Source: Rotaria macrura (lineage: Eukaryota; Rotifera; Eurotatoria; Philodinida; Philodinidae). Taken from it: a stretch of 64,000 bases of DNA. Below, one piece after another: positions 53,509 to 64,000 of the stretch. The position numbers and the translations under genes were made by a program. The stretch is taken from positions 186,001 to 250,000 of the forward strand of contig OENT01000047.1 of assembly GCA_900239685.1 (NCBI GenBank). Direction: 5' to 3'. Every line of letters begins with the position of its first letter. Position 1 is the stretch's first letter. The notes below the pieces were generated by a model. The model did not search any database. It was not told the DNA's origin and saw nothing but the letters and a program-made list of their open reading frames with translations.

Positions 53509-55020
53509 CTGAAATGAAGAAGAAAAAAGCATGTTTATGATCCCTCAACACATTGAATTCGAATCTTTCATTCTGGGCTTAACATGAATCCCATCTTTGC
53601 AGAGATGAAACAATATCTGTTAATTCCAAAAATTTGAGATTTTCTCGTTGAGAACTATATACAGTTATATCTATGGCTTGTAGTTAATTCATACAGTTCT
53701 AATTTTATTCTTTCATGATAGAGCAATGTAATAGCATTCGAAAGCAAGTAATTGTAGCATAACTAGTATTGCAACAAGTATATATCGATCAAAACTTTCA
53801 TGAAGACATTATTTGCAAATATGTCGACCATCTCTTTTCCTTTCATATCGAAACACCGATTGAGATACATGTAGATAAGTGAATAGAAACGATGTTTGAC
53901 TTCTTTTCTTTGCTTCAGAAGTAGCTTGGCTGTAGTATGCAAAGGAAAGAAAAGCTATGGTGTCCATCTTTAACACTTCTGATATAAATTTCAGCTCGTT
54001 TCGTACATGACTATGGAAATCCTTGTGATCTTAAAGCATGATAGAAGACAGCAATAATAATGTTAGATATTACTCGAACTGCTCTGTAAATCAAAATCGT
54101 TCGTAGAAATTTCTGAAGAGGAGTAAAAATAACCTCATGATCTTATCATGAAATCCTTGATATCGTCAGGTTTGTCATAGAACCCCAAGGATAAGGAGAA
54201 TCCTTACAAAAAAAAAAAGAAGTTCCAAATATTCATTTAAAAGAGTCATAACAGTTTATTAAACTTGAAAAAAACGATCAAATTTCATGAAAAAAAGAGT
54301 TGAAACTATTAGCTTTTTTGTATTTTTCGAAAGAAATAGGAAAAATAACACTCTTTTCAAATAAGAAGAAGATCATTGGAGGGAATAGGTGCAGAATTGT
54401 ATTGAAAAATGCCATGTTCTTCGGTAAGAAAAATCGAAATTTAGTAAATCAGCTGTCTATCATTGGCTGGAATACTTTTCAAATCGTGGTGTTCAACAAA
54501 ACCCTTGTGTGGTTGATGTTAATTGCTCAACTCATTCTTTATTAGTTTCCACATTTTTCTGGATAGTAGAATAAATACTTTCAATTGAGTGTAAATATTT
54601 CGAACATCGCTTAATAACAGATGTCACTAGTAATATAATTTAGCTAAGTTGAAACTTTTGTAAAAAAAAATTGATGTAATTTATAAAAAAATTATGAAAT
54701 AAAAACTTGACTTTTGTTTTTAATCTATTGACCAATCGTACAAGTTATTTCTTTGGGAGACGATTTCAACCAGTTAAAATAAGTTATTTCCATTCTTTCA
54801 TTCATTCATTTGTTTTTCCTATTCTATTAAATTTTACCTAGATTTTTGTTTCAGATTATCTATCATTAGTGTTTTTTCAGTGCGTGTGTGTGTGTTCGGG
54901 TGTTTTTCTTATTTATTTTTTATTCAAAATCATCCATTCTACATATAGTGGACAGTGATATATTATCACGAAAAACCGACTACAATCCGGTGGTGCTTCC
55001 ATATCACAGAAAAATCAAAA
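53509..55020. other. Shared upstream region of NAT10 and PAT1
   Basis: NAT10 (minus) and PAT1 (plus) are divergent here, so this 1.5 kb contains both promoters and 5' UTRs. No ORF with support. A TG-rich patch (54881-54902) lies close to the PAT1 start. Confidence 0.6.
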
Positions 55021-58000
55021 ATGAATACGAATAATGATAATTTAAATATGATTATGACAGGCGTATCAATCGCAGATGACGGAGAAGCTGATGTATTGAA
55101 TGATGAAACATTTGGTGATTGCGATTTAGAAGCCATCAAAATAAAATCAGATTTTGGAGAAAATGGTGAATTTCTCGGTGATAATCCATCAGGTGGTTTG
55201 CCAGCATTTTTTGATACAGATGTACCGGATACTGGTGGTATGTCTCTTGTCGAAGATGATGATAATGATGATGATCAATCACAACAACCATCAATTGATG
55301 CGCTACTCGGCGAAGATCCGATGCATTTTTCAACAACATCAATGCATCGTCGACCCGGACCATTCATTCAACCAACATCAACGAATCCATTATTTACAAT
55401 GGCTATATCACAAGCACAAGAGAACAATCGTATGAACCTACTCTCTCAACAACAACCACAACAACAATCACAGCAGCAACATCAACAACAGCAGCAGCAA
55501 ATTCCACGTATGTTGCCGATGACACTTCCGCCACAACAAATAAATTATCAATTATTAAAACAATTTGAACAAATGCTCATCAACAAACAAGTACCACCAC
55601 AAGAAAGACTTGTTTACATTAAAGCTATGATGGAAAAAATGCAACGAGATGAGGTCAATGCGCAACAGCAGCATTTACAATTGCAACAACAGCAACAAGC
55701 AGCACGAGTAAAACGTTTTCATTTAAAAAATAATTTGCTGTTATAGGTCATAAGTAAATCTGTCAAAGTGTACAATCAATTTTTTCTAGGAACTACAGAG
55801 ATTTGATAGATTCTTACCAGCAATAAAAGAAAATTGTACAGATTCGTTTTTCTCGACTATATTTCAATGTTTTATTATAAAAAATTTATATTAAACTTGA
55901 CGGCATGTATCTATCTTTCAATGCTAATGAGATGATTTATTCAGTTTAAAAATTTTACTGAAAAACTAATTTGAAATGTGAAAAGAAATCGAAGCTAATC
56001 AAGGCTATTTCATAGTTCTGAGTAAGTTGCTAGATAGATGCAAAATGTATGCGGGAGCGATTTCACACACTTAAAACGTTGTTTCGCTAGTAAATCAACA
56101 GAAACATAACTAATCAGAAGATTTCATTTTATTTTTTTACAGCTTCATCACCGGTATAAATAAGGTTTCATTGTTATATTCCAAGAGATTTGTCGATAAT
56201 ACTTTGCCTTATGTTATTTCATGGTACATCAATTTTTTTAAAACCAATACTAGTTTTGTGTGGGGCCAGAAATTTTATCTTAGATTACGACCTGATTAGA
56301 TTATCTTCAAGATAAGTTGGAAGAGCCATACGATTTATTCGTTTTATTATAAGTTTTCAACGCCGTTTCATTCTAAGAAAATTACAGAGTTTTGACTCCT
56401 GAGCAGCAGCATATTGTCTCGTTTCTGTTTTTCTCTCTTATCAAACACATTGAAAATGGCTTGGCAAAATTTTCGTTTCTACTTGAATGATAGCAAAACT
56501 TTCGCAATGGAACGTTTGGTATATCAATTTTCTAAAGAATTTAAGAAAATGTATTCGTTTCAACTAAAACCTGAAAGTCATTCTTTTTTACATTGTAAAA
56601 AAAGCAATTAGAAATCGATGTCTTAAAGCAAGCTATTTTTCTGACCTCGAAGTATTCTCGAAAACGGATTCTGATCGTTTTGCTTGTGCCCAACTGTCAC
56701 GATTCTGATACGTATTCTGTCAAGGTGAATTTAATTCTAATATGATCGGGAGTAGAAGGGATGCATCTTTTTAATGATATATTTAACTCATCGTCGAACA
56801 AAATCAAAGCGTCAAAATAATTAACATCTAGAATGCAAATTGTGCAGCATCACATGATTTCAGAAATAGAGCTTTGCATCTCATTCAATAAATTTCAAAA
56901 CTTGATGATAAATTCACATAAAGATTGACATTATGAAAATACTTAACTCAATTTTTGTTTATTTAGCTTATGAACCTGAATGCCAATGGTCATGATCGTT
57001 TTCATGAAGGAAATCCAAGTCGTGTTTTAAATAATCCTATGCTCTATGCTCAGCGCCAACAACAGCAGCAGCAGTTGCAACAACGACAACAACAACAGCG
57101 CGAAGCATCCATGCGTTCGATGGCCATAGGTGAAATGTTGGAACGAGCACGTTTGGCTGCTGCAAATGCAAGCAATTCTAATAATTCACGTTCACAATCA
57201 CCAACTATTGGTAATACAGGAATGTCATCACAATTCATGGATGCCATTCAACGTTCCGATCAAATACCTATTGTTGATAATCATCAACAACATCGTCCAG
57301 CTGAATCTCCATCGTCACCCCTCGATACTATAGTTAGTCCATCGTCATCGTCGCGTCATTCAAGACAAAATCGTCCAGCGAAACATTATCCTCGACCGCC
57401 ACTTCTCAATACGTGGCAAGGTCGTGGTCCTGGTCATGATGAATTTGCTGGCTTAATGACCGATCGTGAAAAACAGTGGGTTGTGAAAATTCAACTTCAT
57501 CAAGTATCACAAACACAAGAAGAAGTATGAAAATAAATACTTATTGGTATCAATGAACTTCAACGATTGGTTACTTATTTTGCGTTGTTCTAGGATTATT
57601 ATTTTCATAAATGGTCACTACAGAAACGTCATATGCAGCAAGTACACGGAAATCACTCGAATCGTCAAGAACATCGAGGACAATATATTAGCTATCCAGT
57701 ATTACAACTATTAAAATCGATTCAACAAGAAAAAGAGTAAATAAACGTATAATAATGTTTTTAGAAAGATTCATCTGTTTTGCTCCTTTCTTTTTTTATT
57801 CAGACTTGCACAACGTTTATCTCAATCATCAATTCAAGCGACATTCAGTAATGTTAATCCAGCTCATTTATTACCATATGCATCACCTATACAGACACAA
57901 CTTGGTAAACAATCCATGGCAACTCCTCGACATCCAAAATGTATTCTTGATCTTGATGGTATGTTTCTTATGATTATATATTAGAGGATTAATGAAGCTA

Positions 58001-60880
58001 GAGATATCGATTAGTGTCAAGATAATCCGACGTGTTTAATTCTGTGTGCAAGGTCTATGCACTCGATAATTCTCGGTGGAATTTCATTGCTATCAATTAA
58101 TTTTTCAGTTTATTTTTCAAAACACGAGTCTTTTACAGGATGCAATATTTCTTATTTTTATTCTATAAAAAGAAGTTCTTCTCTAAATAGCTGTTCTTGT
58201 CTTAATAGAGTCTCAATGTAATGAGTTTGCCATTCTCTATATCTTCATTAAACATCGAGGGATGAAAAGAAGAAAAAACAACGTGCTACTATTTTAGTAT
58301 GATCTTTTCAATAGAGAAATAAAAATATCAACAAAAGGAAAACTTTTGAATTAATAAAGAAACTATTGTTAAAATCTTATTTGATTAATGAAAATTTCAA
58401 GACGGCTATGCAGAATGTGAATCTACGTATTGTGACAATTGTTTTCTCTAGAAAATCGTTAATACATAAATACCACAGAAGTTGTAAAACGGACATGTGA
58501 CATCAATTAACAACTGTCAAGTTTTAAGTACAGTTGTCTTGTATTTTTGTTCTGAGATGGACGTTAATAAGCGTATAGATGTATTCTTGTTGTAGAACTT
58601 CACAGACTCTAGCTTACTAGTATATTAAAGAATTCCCAGAACGAAACATAATTTAGACAAAGGCAACATCACTATTTTCTCACAGTGACGAAATGAGAAT
58701 TTTTCATTTGAACCATGTTGCATTTTCTTAATGGCACAATTATATAATCGAATTTCATTACAAAAATTACTAAGTATTGAAAGAAGTTAGAGTTTTTTGT
58801 AATAACCAAAAAGCTTCCGATTATGTCGATATAGTTCGACATGAAAACACACACACTACAGATGATTTGTATTCATAGGTTGAGAAATAGTTTGTATTCA
58901 ATAATCGAAATAGAACTACAATATCTATGGTACTTAATTTTATTTCTACGATAAATATCGATACATGTATTCGTAGAAAATTAGAAGAATGCAAAGTGAT
59001 ATTCAAGACAAACATAGAAGATTATGATAATTATTGGTTCACGATTTTGAAAGTTGAAGATTTTACTTGCTTGTAATGATGTTTTCAGTTCTGTGAAATA
59101 CAATTCTGGTTGATTTTCTACAGATTTACATGCTGCGTTTTTCAGAAAAGGAAGAATTCATTTTGAATTTTGTGAAAATAAAATAAAATACTGAGATTAT
59201 GTGAATAATGTTGAAATAAGATTAGTTTGTCGAATAGAATTACAAGGCGTAGATTTGTACAATTTTTCTTGGTCAATAAAGTGTTGCGTTTTTCGACCAA
59301 TGATAACCTTATATTTTCAGATTATATGAAAGTTTTTCTAATCGATAGAATGATTTTAACAATATATATGAAGAATCAGATAAATGTTTGATTCACTCAA
59401 ACACGAATTTATTTGTTGAATATTGTATGAATTTGAGAACTTTATATCGATGAAATTGTTAGAGTAACGTATATGTGGAGCCATAGACAAGGCTAGTATT
59501 AAAAACTAATTTGTTTCATGACAACTAAAGCTAGTCGTACCATCAATCGTACATTTTCAAAATAAACTTGATTGTTCGTCTTGAGATTCTTGTCGGTATT
59601 TTATATGAAAAAACAAGTACAAAACTATGGCATAATTTACGAGTCAGCTTAATACGACTTGAAATTTGATAATGAAACACGTCTTAATGAAAATAATTTC
59701 GTAGAAAAGTTCTAAACCTTTTAATTATTTGTACATCTAGGATGTAAGTCACTCCTATACAATAGCAAAGTTCAATATTCTCTTTACACAAAATAGATGC
59801 AATATAAAAGTTGAAGGATTAAAAATTCATTTTCTTCTAAAAGAATTTCAAAACTCATCGACCATCGAATCGAATCTTTCTTTTTAAATATGATCTGCTG
59901 AGCACAGCATTCATTGTGCATTTACTTTTCTAGGTCAATTTACATTAGGTGCACGAACTAATGCTATAACACATGATAAATACACGTTAGGTTTACTGTT
60001 AAATATTGAAAATATTCATCGTGATATATTACGTCTGGATGATGATGATGATACACCAATAACATCAAATAAAACTCCATCGGAAACAACAGCATCCGAT
60101 AGTCAAACACCAGTCATCGCACCATCGTCGAAAATTTCGGATGCAATTATTGATCGTTATCTTAATCATCCCGATTATTTATTTGCCGATATGTTTGCAC
60201 AGTTTACTAAAGGTCAAATATTACTTGAACGCTTGTATCCGTATTTAACGACAACAACATCCATAACAAATCATCTTGAACTAATGCTGATACGTTTATA
60301 TGGTTCATTAAATTATATGATACGTCGTTGGCCAACATTTCATATTGAACCAATTGTTATGAATATGATTAGTCTTATGCAACAACAGGTTAATATTAAA
60401 AAAACAACATTTGAACAACTACTAGCTCAAGTCTATATTTATTATGATCAAAAAATAAAATCAAAACTTCTTGAATTAAATTCAACTGTATCGTTAAGTC
60501 CATTTTCTGATCCAGTTTTATTTACTAATTCTCATACAGTGACTATTTTAATTGAACTTTTACTTACATTAGAACGTCGATGTTATTTATTACCAGGCAT
60601 GAATTCATCAACATTACCTGTTCAATTAATGCAACAATTACAACCACAATTACAATATCAATTATCTGAACATGTTCGTTTACTTGTTAATGATTTATGT
60701 CAAGCACTTGTTGCTTGTACAACACCAACGTATACACCGAAAAAAATGCTTAAACCATTTGCACAAGTTCAACAACAACAATTTGCTTTACTCTGCAAAT
60801 TTCTTCGCATACAAATACCGCAGCATGTTTATGCTGCACTTGAATCAAAACTTATTTTTTGTTGTATTAAGGATATCTAA
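55021..60880 (+). CDS. PATL1: PAT1 mRNA-decapping activator homologue
   Basis: Five exons, 55021-55707, 56967-57524, 57594-57736, 57804-57958 and 59934-60880, total 2490 nt and 829 residues; human PATL1 is similar in length. PAT1 bridges DDX6, the Lsm1-7 ring, DCP2 and CCR4-NOT to trigger decapping in P-bodies. The acidic N-terminus has NDETFGDCDLEAIK, like the Asp-Phe-Gly-Asp element of the family. Gln-rich low-complexity tracts follow near 145-160, 210-220 and 250-265. The conserved core signature GLMTDREKQWVVKIQ sits at about 390-404, and FTLGARTNAITHDKYTLGLLLNIEN resembles the family helix after it. The final exon is an all-helical C-terminal domain ending ESKLIFCCIKDI. The first true ATG is 55021. 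The second half is more diverged from vertebrates than the first. Long introns 1 and 4 hold nothing recognisable. Confidence 0.9.
55708..56966 (+). other. PAT1 intron 1
   Basis: A 1.26-kb intron starting GTAAAA and ending TTTATTTAG. Retention would add a short tail (KRFHLKNNLLL) and stop at 55746. No embedded gene or clear mobile element seen. Confidence 0.7.
57959..59933 (+). other. PAT1 intron 4
   Basis: A 2-kb AT-rich intron starting GTATGT and ending TTTTCTAG. No embedded gene, repeat or domain-bearing ORF recognised. Confidence 0.7.
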
Positions 60881-60991
60881 ACATGTTTGTATATAGGTTC
60901 GTTACTTATTCGTGATTCTAGAACAAAATTAACACATATGAGAGAATGTAATCAGTGAAAAACAAAAGAAAACCGAAAACGAGAGAGACAC

Positions 60992-61009
60992 AGAGAGAGA
61001 GAGAGAGAG
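60992..61009. repeat. (GA)n tract in PAT1 3' UTR
   Basis: Nine AG units about 110 nt past the PAT1 stop, followed by GTGGGGG. Confidence 0.85.
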
Positions 61010-61119
61010 TGGGGGAAAAGAAAAGTTTTTTTTATATTATCTTTAACTTGTTTCTATTTTTTTGTGGTGTATAAAACATGCACGATCAGGAAAGTAGAGA
61101 TGAATAACTTTGAAAGTAC

Positions 61120-61125
61120 AATAAA
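61120..61125 (+). terminator. Polyadenylation signal of PAT1
   Basis: An AATAAA hexamer 240 nt past the PAT1 stop and 39 nt before the convergent zinc-finger gene's stop codon. The two transcripts therefore probably overlap at their 3' ends. Confidence 0.55.
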
Positions 61126-61163
61126 GAAGAACAGCTCATACTGCTTCGTTGTCTTTTCTATTT

Positions 61164-63345
61164 TTAACGCCATGGAATTCGTTTGGTTGTTGAAGAATAT
61201 TTAATGTTTGCATGTGATGTAAGATTGATCGGTGGTAGATGAAACTTAGTTTGACTATCTACTCGATGAATTTGATTTCGTTGAAGTTTTTTGGTACGAT
61301 GAGATATTTGAGCTAAAAATGCAAAAAAAAATGTTCGATAGGATAATGATGACAAACTTTGATTTATTAATAAGTATTGAAACTTCTCAAACTATCGAAG
61401 ATGAATATTTCAGTATCAGGATTGTATTCCTTAGAATAGAAAAACATGCATGAAGTAACATGCAATTGTTGAATATCAGATTCTTAAAACTATGATTGTC
61501 TCTATTATTCGAATGAGTTGGTGTTACATCAAAAAAAGGTATGAAAACTGTCGATTTCCAAAAATGTTGTACTCGAACAGCTTCAGGTTTTTGAAAACGA
61601 TGAAGTATATATATGCTAATGATCAAATGCAATCAACCAGAGGCAGATTGTTCATATGTTTTGGTAGATTATTTCAGTTTCGTCTGAAATTTTCAATGTA
61701 AAATATAGAAAGTAAGATTCAAATGAATACTAGAAACATCCGTTTGTTTGAAACATGTGTAGAATGTACTAATTATTTAACATTTTTCTAAACGAATGCA
61801 AACACAACTTTCTCGTTTGTGAGAGGACAATGATGAAATAGGAATTAAAGCATGATGTTCAAGTTGACATTTGAAAAATAAGTTCATTTCAACAATTCTA
61901 CTGAAGAGATGAAATTATCAGGTCTGACAGTTTGAGAACGGACAACTTTACACAATTGAATTTGTCAAGCAATTCTTTTCTTCAACAAGATCGATATATA
62001 TGTATTCGTTGAAATAAATTGATTTCAGCTAGAATAAAAACTTCAATGGATGTCCATCGGAATTCTTTATGGTATTTCAACGAATTTGTTAGTCAACATT
62101 CGAGAGAATGTAGCCGAACATTCACAAAAGGTTGGAATCAATTAGTTTATTATACGTTTTTAGATATTACACTCACTTTCATTTTGTTGTTGTCGTTCAG
62201 ATCTATTTGCTTTCTGATACGTAAGTGGACGAGTAGATGTTCGTTGATTATGAAGAATAAGTTTTTGTTTAAGAGACGATGACATATATTTTAGTTCTTT
62301 GTCAATATCTTGTCGATGTTTTGGTGTCGATTGTGGTGTTGGACTATAACGTTCGAATTCATCATCGTCATAATTTTTATTGAGACCAATTGGCGGCATG
62401 TTATCATAAGGAGCAGGACCTGATGCTGATTCACAGAATGTTGGAATGTGAATAGGTGAAATGACATCACGAATAGACGATTGTTTTGATGAACGTATCC
62501 AAGTATTGGCTTTTCGCATTGATCGACTAGCAGAAGGAATTTTCTCATGAGAAATAGTTTGATCAACTCGACTCGGTTGATGTTGACGAGGTTTCGATAC
62601 AGTTAATACTTGTGATGTTCGTAATTTAGGGGAACGAGTTGACATTGACTGTTGAGATACAAGATTATTATACATAGAACGATCAGACACTAAAATAAAT
62701 CTTCGTTATTCGAGTGACAAACATTTTTCAATTACTTTTGATTGGCATGTCATCGTTTTTAAATTTAGTTGTTGGCGGTGATGATGCTCGTGAATGAAAA
62801 TATAGATTTTCTATTGAATTTTTAGGTGATAATGCCAAATTTATGATTTTCTTGGAAACATCTCGGTGTTGAGAATGAACTGTATGAATTTGATATCGTT
62901 TCGATTGAAGATCGTTTTTTAAATTCGATCGTTGTTGAATCCATGTTGGTTTATATTTTGTTCTGCGTTCTAATAATTGTTTAGCATGTTCAAGTATTTG
63001 TCGACGATTATTAGAAGGTAGAGTTCTTGGAATTTTTTCTTGATATTGTTTACTAGTAGTATTATTATTTGTATTATTAGATATTTGCTGATTCTTTTTC
63101 TCTCTATTGTTCACTGTTTGTACATCACTATTCGACTGATTTTGTTGCTGTTGCTGTGTAATAGAAAATATCTTATCACCAATTCGAATCGATCGTTGTT
63201 TAACTGATTCAAACGGCAGACGACGTTGATTACGTTTAATACATTGACTCTCACTAACATGTCGTTCGTACACATTTACATTATAACTGCGTTTACACAA
63301 TTCGCATGTAATCAATTCACTATGTTCAAGATTTGCAGTTGACAT
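61164..63345 (-). CDS. C2HC zinc-finger protein, ZC2HC1-like
   Basis: Three exons, 63345-62736, 62689-62177 and 61312-61164, all phase 1 joins, encode 423 residues. A single zinc finger lies at the N-terminus: C14, C17, H29 and C35 in CELCKRSYN and ERHVSESQC. After it come the basic linker NQRRLPFESVKQRSIR, similar to the KRK-F-S-KQR stretch that follows C2HC fingers in ZC2HC1 (FAM164) proteins, and then a long disordered region rich in Gln, Asn, Ser and Arg with a Q run near 65-70. The His-to-Cys spacing is five residues, where the family usually has three. No other domain, signal or membrane span is seen. The cellular role of this family is poorly known; some members are linked to cilia or sperm. 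It is convergent with PAT1. Confidence 0.7.
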
Positions 63346-64000
63346 AGAAATCGTTTAATTAGATAGTTTGAATCTTGCTATAAATATGCAATAATAAGTA
63401 CTGCATTAGTAAATCTAATATGTACGATCATTTGAAAGCATTTTCTTCTCTTTTTGATTTTATATGGATTTATTTACATGCATAGTTATTTTTATGAAAA
63501 TTTATTTGCTCATTTATGATTTCATAAAGTGAAAAAGTTTGCACTATATGACTATAGAAAAAAGTTGTTGTCTGCTTGCTAGCGACCTCATATTTGTCAA
63601 AATCGACGATCCGATTGATATGTTTCACGAAGAGACCAATGCTGAATCTTTTATGTTTCTTAAAAATAATGGATAGATATGATGATGTTGCAAAAAGAAT
63701 TTCAAATTCATTGACGTGTACTCTCTCATCAAGGCTGTCTGTTATCGTATGAATACGTGCTAGCATATTCCTTGATTCATTACTTATCAAGGACTTCTTT
63801 TCTTTTTTATATGAGTATTTTATCGCTCGAGTTAGCTCTGTGTGAATCATTTTATTGTTAGATAATATTCACCTGATGATTGCATAACAAAAGCTACTTG
63901 TTTTTTTATTATATCGCTTTTTTAGTTCGAAAAACAAAATCTTATCTTCTCATATAGATTGTCGTTTACTTCAAGTTAACACATCGTTGTTTTGAAATAA
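63346..64000. other. Right edge, upstream of zinc-finger gene
   Basis: Probable promoter region of the C2HC gene, plus an ORF of uncertain status described separately. The window ends before any other gene is recognisable. Confidence 0.5.
63470..63850 (-). CDS. Uncertain 126-codon ORF
   Basis: An ATG-initiated minus-strand ORF, long for such AT-rich DNA. The protein is mixed helical, basic at the start (YSYKKEKKS), with no signal peptide, membrane span or known motif. Codon choice is less biased than in the firm genes around it (for example AGG, TCC, GCG and CTA occur), which argues against a real gene. It lies 125 nt upstream of the zinc-finger gene on the same strand and could be part of its 5' region or chance. 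Confidence 0.2.
   Translation of the reverse strand: MIHTELTRAIKYSYKKEKKSLISNESRNMLARIHTITDSLDERVHVNEFEILFATSSYLSIIFKKHKRFSIGLFVKHINRIVDFDKYEVASKQTTTFFYSHIVQTFSLYEIINEQINFHKNNYACK

Noticed and set aside
54955-55020. N-terminal extension of PAT1 from 54955
   Set aside because: That frame begins with GTG, not ATG. The first ATG is 55021 and is followed at once by the acidic PAT1 N-terminus.
57050-57247. Cys-rich minus-strand ORF
   Set aside because: It is antisense to the CAG/CAA glutamine repeats of PAT1 exon 2, which read as Cys/Trp-rich in reverse.
1-64000. tRNA, rRNA, CRISPR, bacterial operons or insertion sequences
   Set aside because: I looked for tRNA B-box words, clustered spaced repeats and prokaryotic gene packing and found none. 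The content is ordinary animal nuclear DNA.

Overview
This window looks like nuclear DNA of a small-bodied invertebrate. It is strongly AT-rich. Most genes are split by GT-AG introns, many only 50-100 nt long and some of several kb, and the proteins are plainly metazoan: an amine GPCR, a neurexin-type receptor, NAT10, PAT1 and a flavin monooxygenase. Codon habit (CGT, TCA, ACA, GGT) and the short introns remind me of rotifers, possibly bdelloid. That is an impression from style, not a phylogenetic result. I saw no tRNA, rRNA or CRISPR, and nothing bacterial.

Layout. 1-6.9 kb is gene-poor, with weak minus-strand exon candidates at 0.55-2.1 kb. 6.98-7.92 kb (+) is an intronless eIF2-beta-like gene. 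8.83-9.47 kb (-) is a small membrane protein. 9.5-18.1 kb is gene-free but holds a 331-bp fold-back and a second inverted-repeat pair. 18.1-22.2 kb (-) is a four-exon amine receptor closest to the 5-HT2 class. 23.85-36.78 kb (-) is a 13-exon neurexin-like receptor with a probable solo LTR in its largest intron. 36.8-45.0 kb is a long gene-free 5' flank with one GC-richer island. 45.0-47.0 kb (-) is an FMO, 47.5-47.9 kb (-) a small coiled-coil protein, 48.6-53.5 kb (-) NAT10. 55.0-60.9 kb (+) is PAT1, facing tail-to-tail a C2HC zinc-finger gene at 61.2-63.3 kb (-).

The genes do not form a pathway. They are a neuronal or cell-surface pair (amine receptor, neurexin-like) followed by housekeeping RNA and metabolic genes (NAT10 for rRNA/tRNA acetylation, PAT1 for mRNA decapping, FMO for oxidation).

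The most unusual object is the neurexin-like receptor. Its ectodomain is reduced to three LNS domains and one EGF. Instead of a short tail with a PDZ ligand it carries a cytosolic region of about 620 residues ending in a WD40-like beta-propeller. The transmembrane helix and the first propeller strand lie in the same uninterrupted exon, so the fusion does not depend on a guessed splice. Other items of interest are the rebuilt eIF2-beta paralogue, the DRF-for-DRY receptor and the fold-back whose two arms keep the same short peptide. Exon borders were read by eye from GT-AG signals, phase and homology. For the seven main genes the summed exon lengths divide by three.
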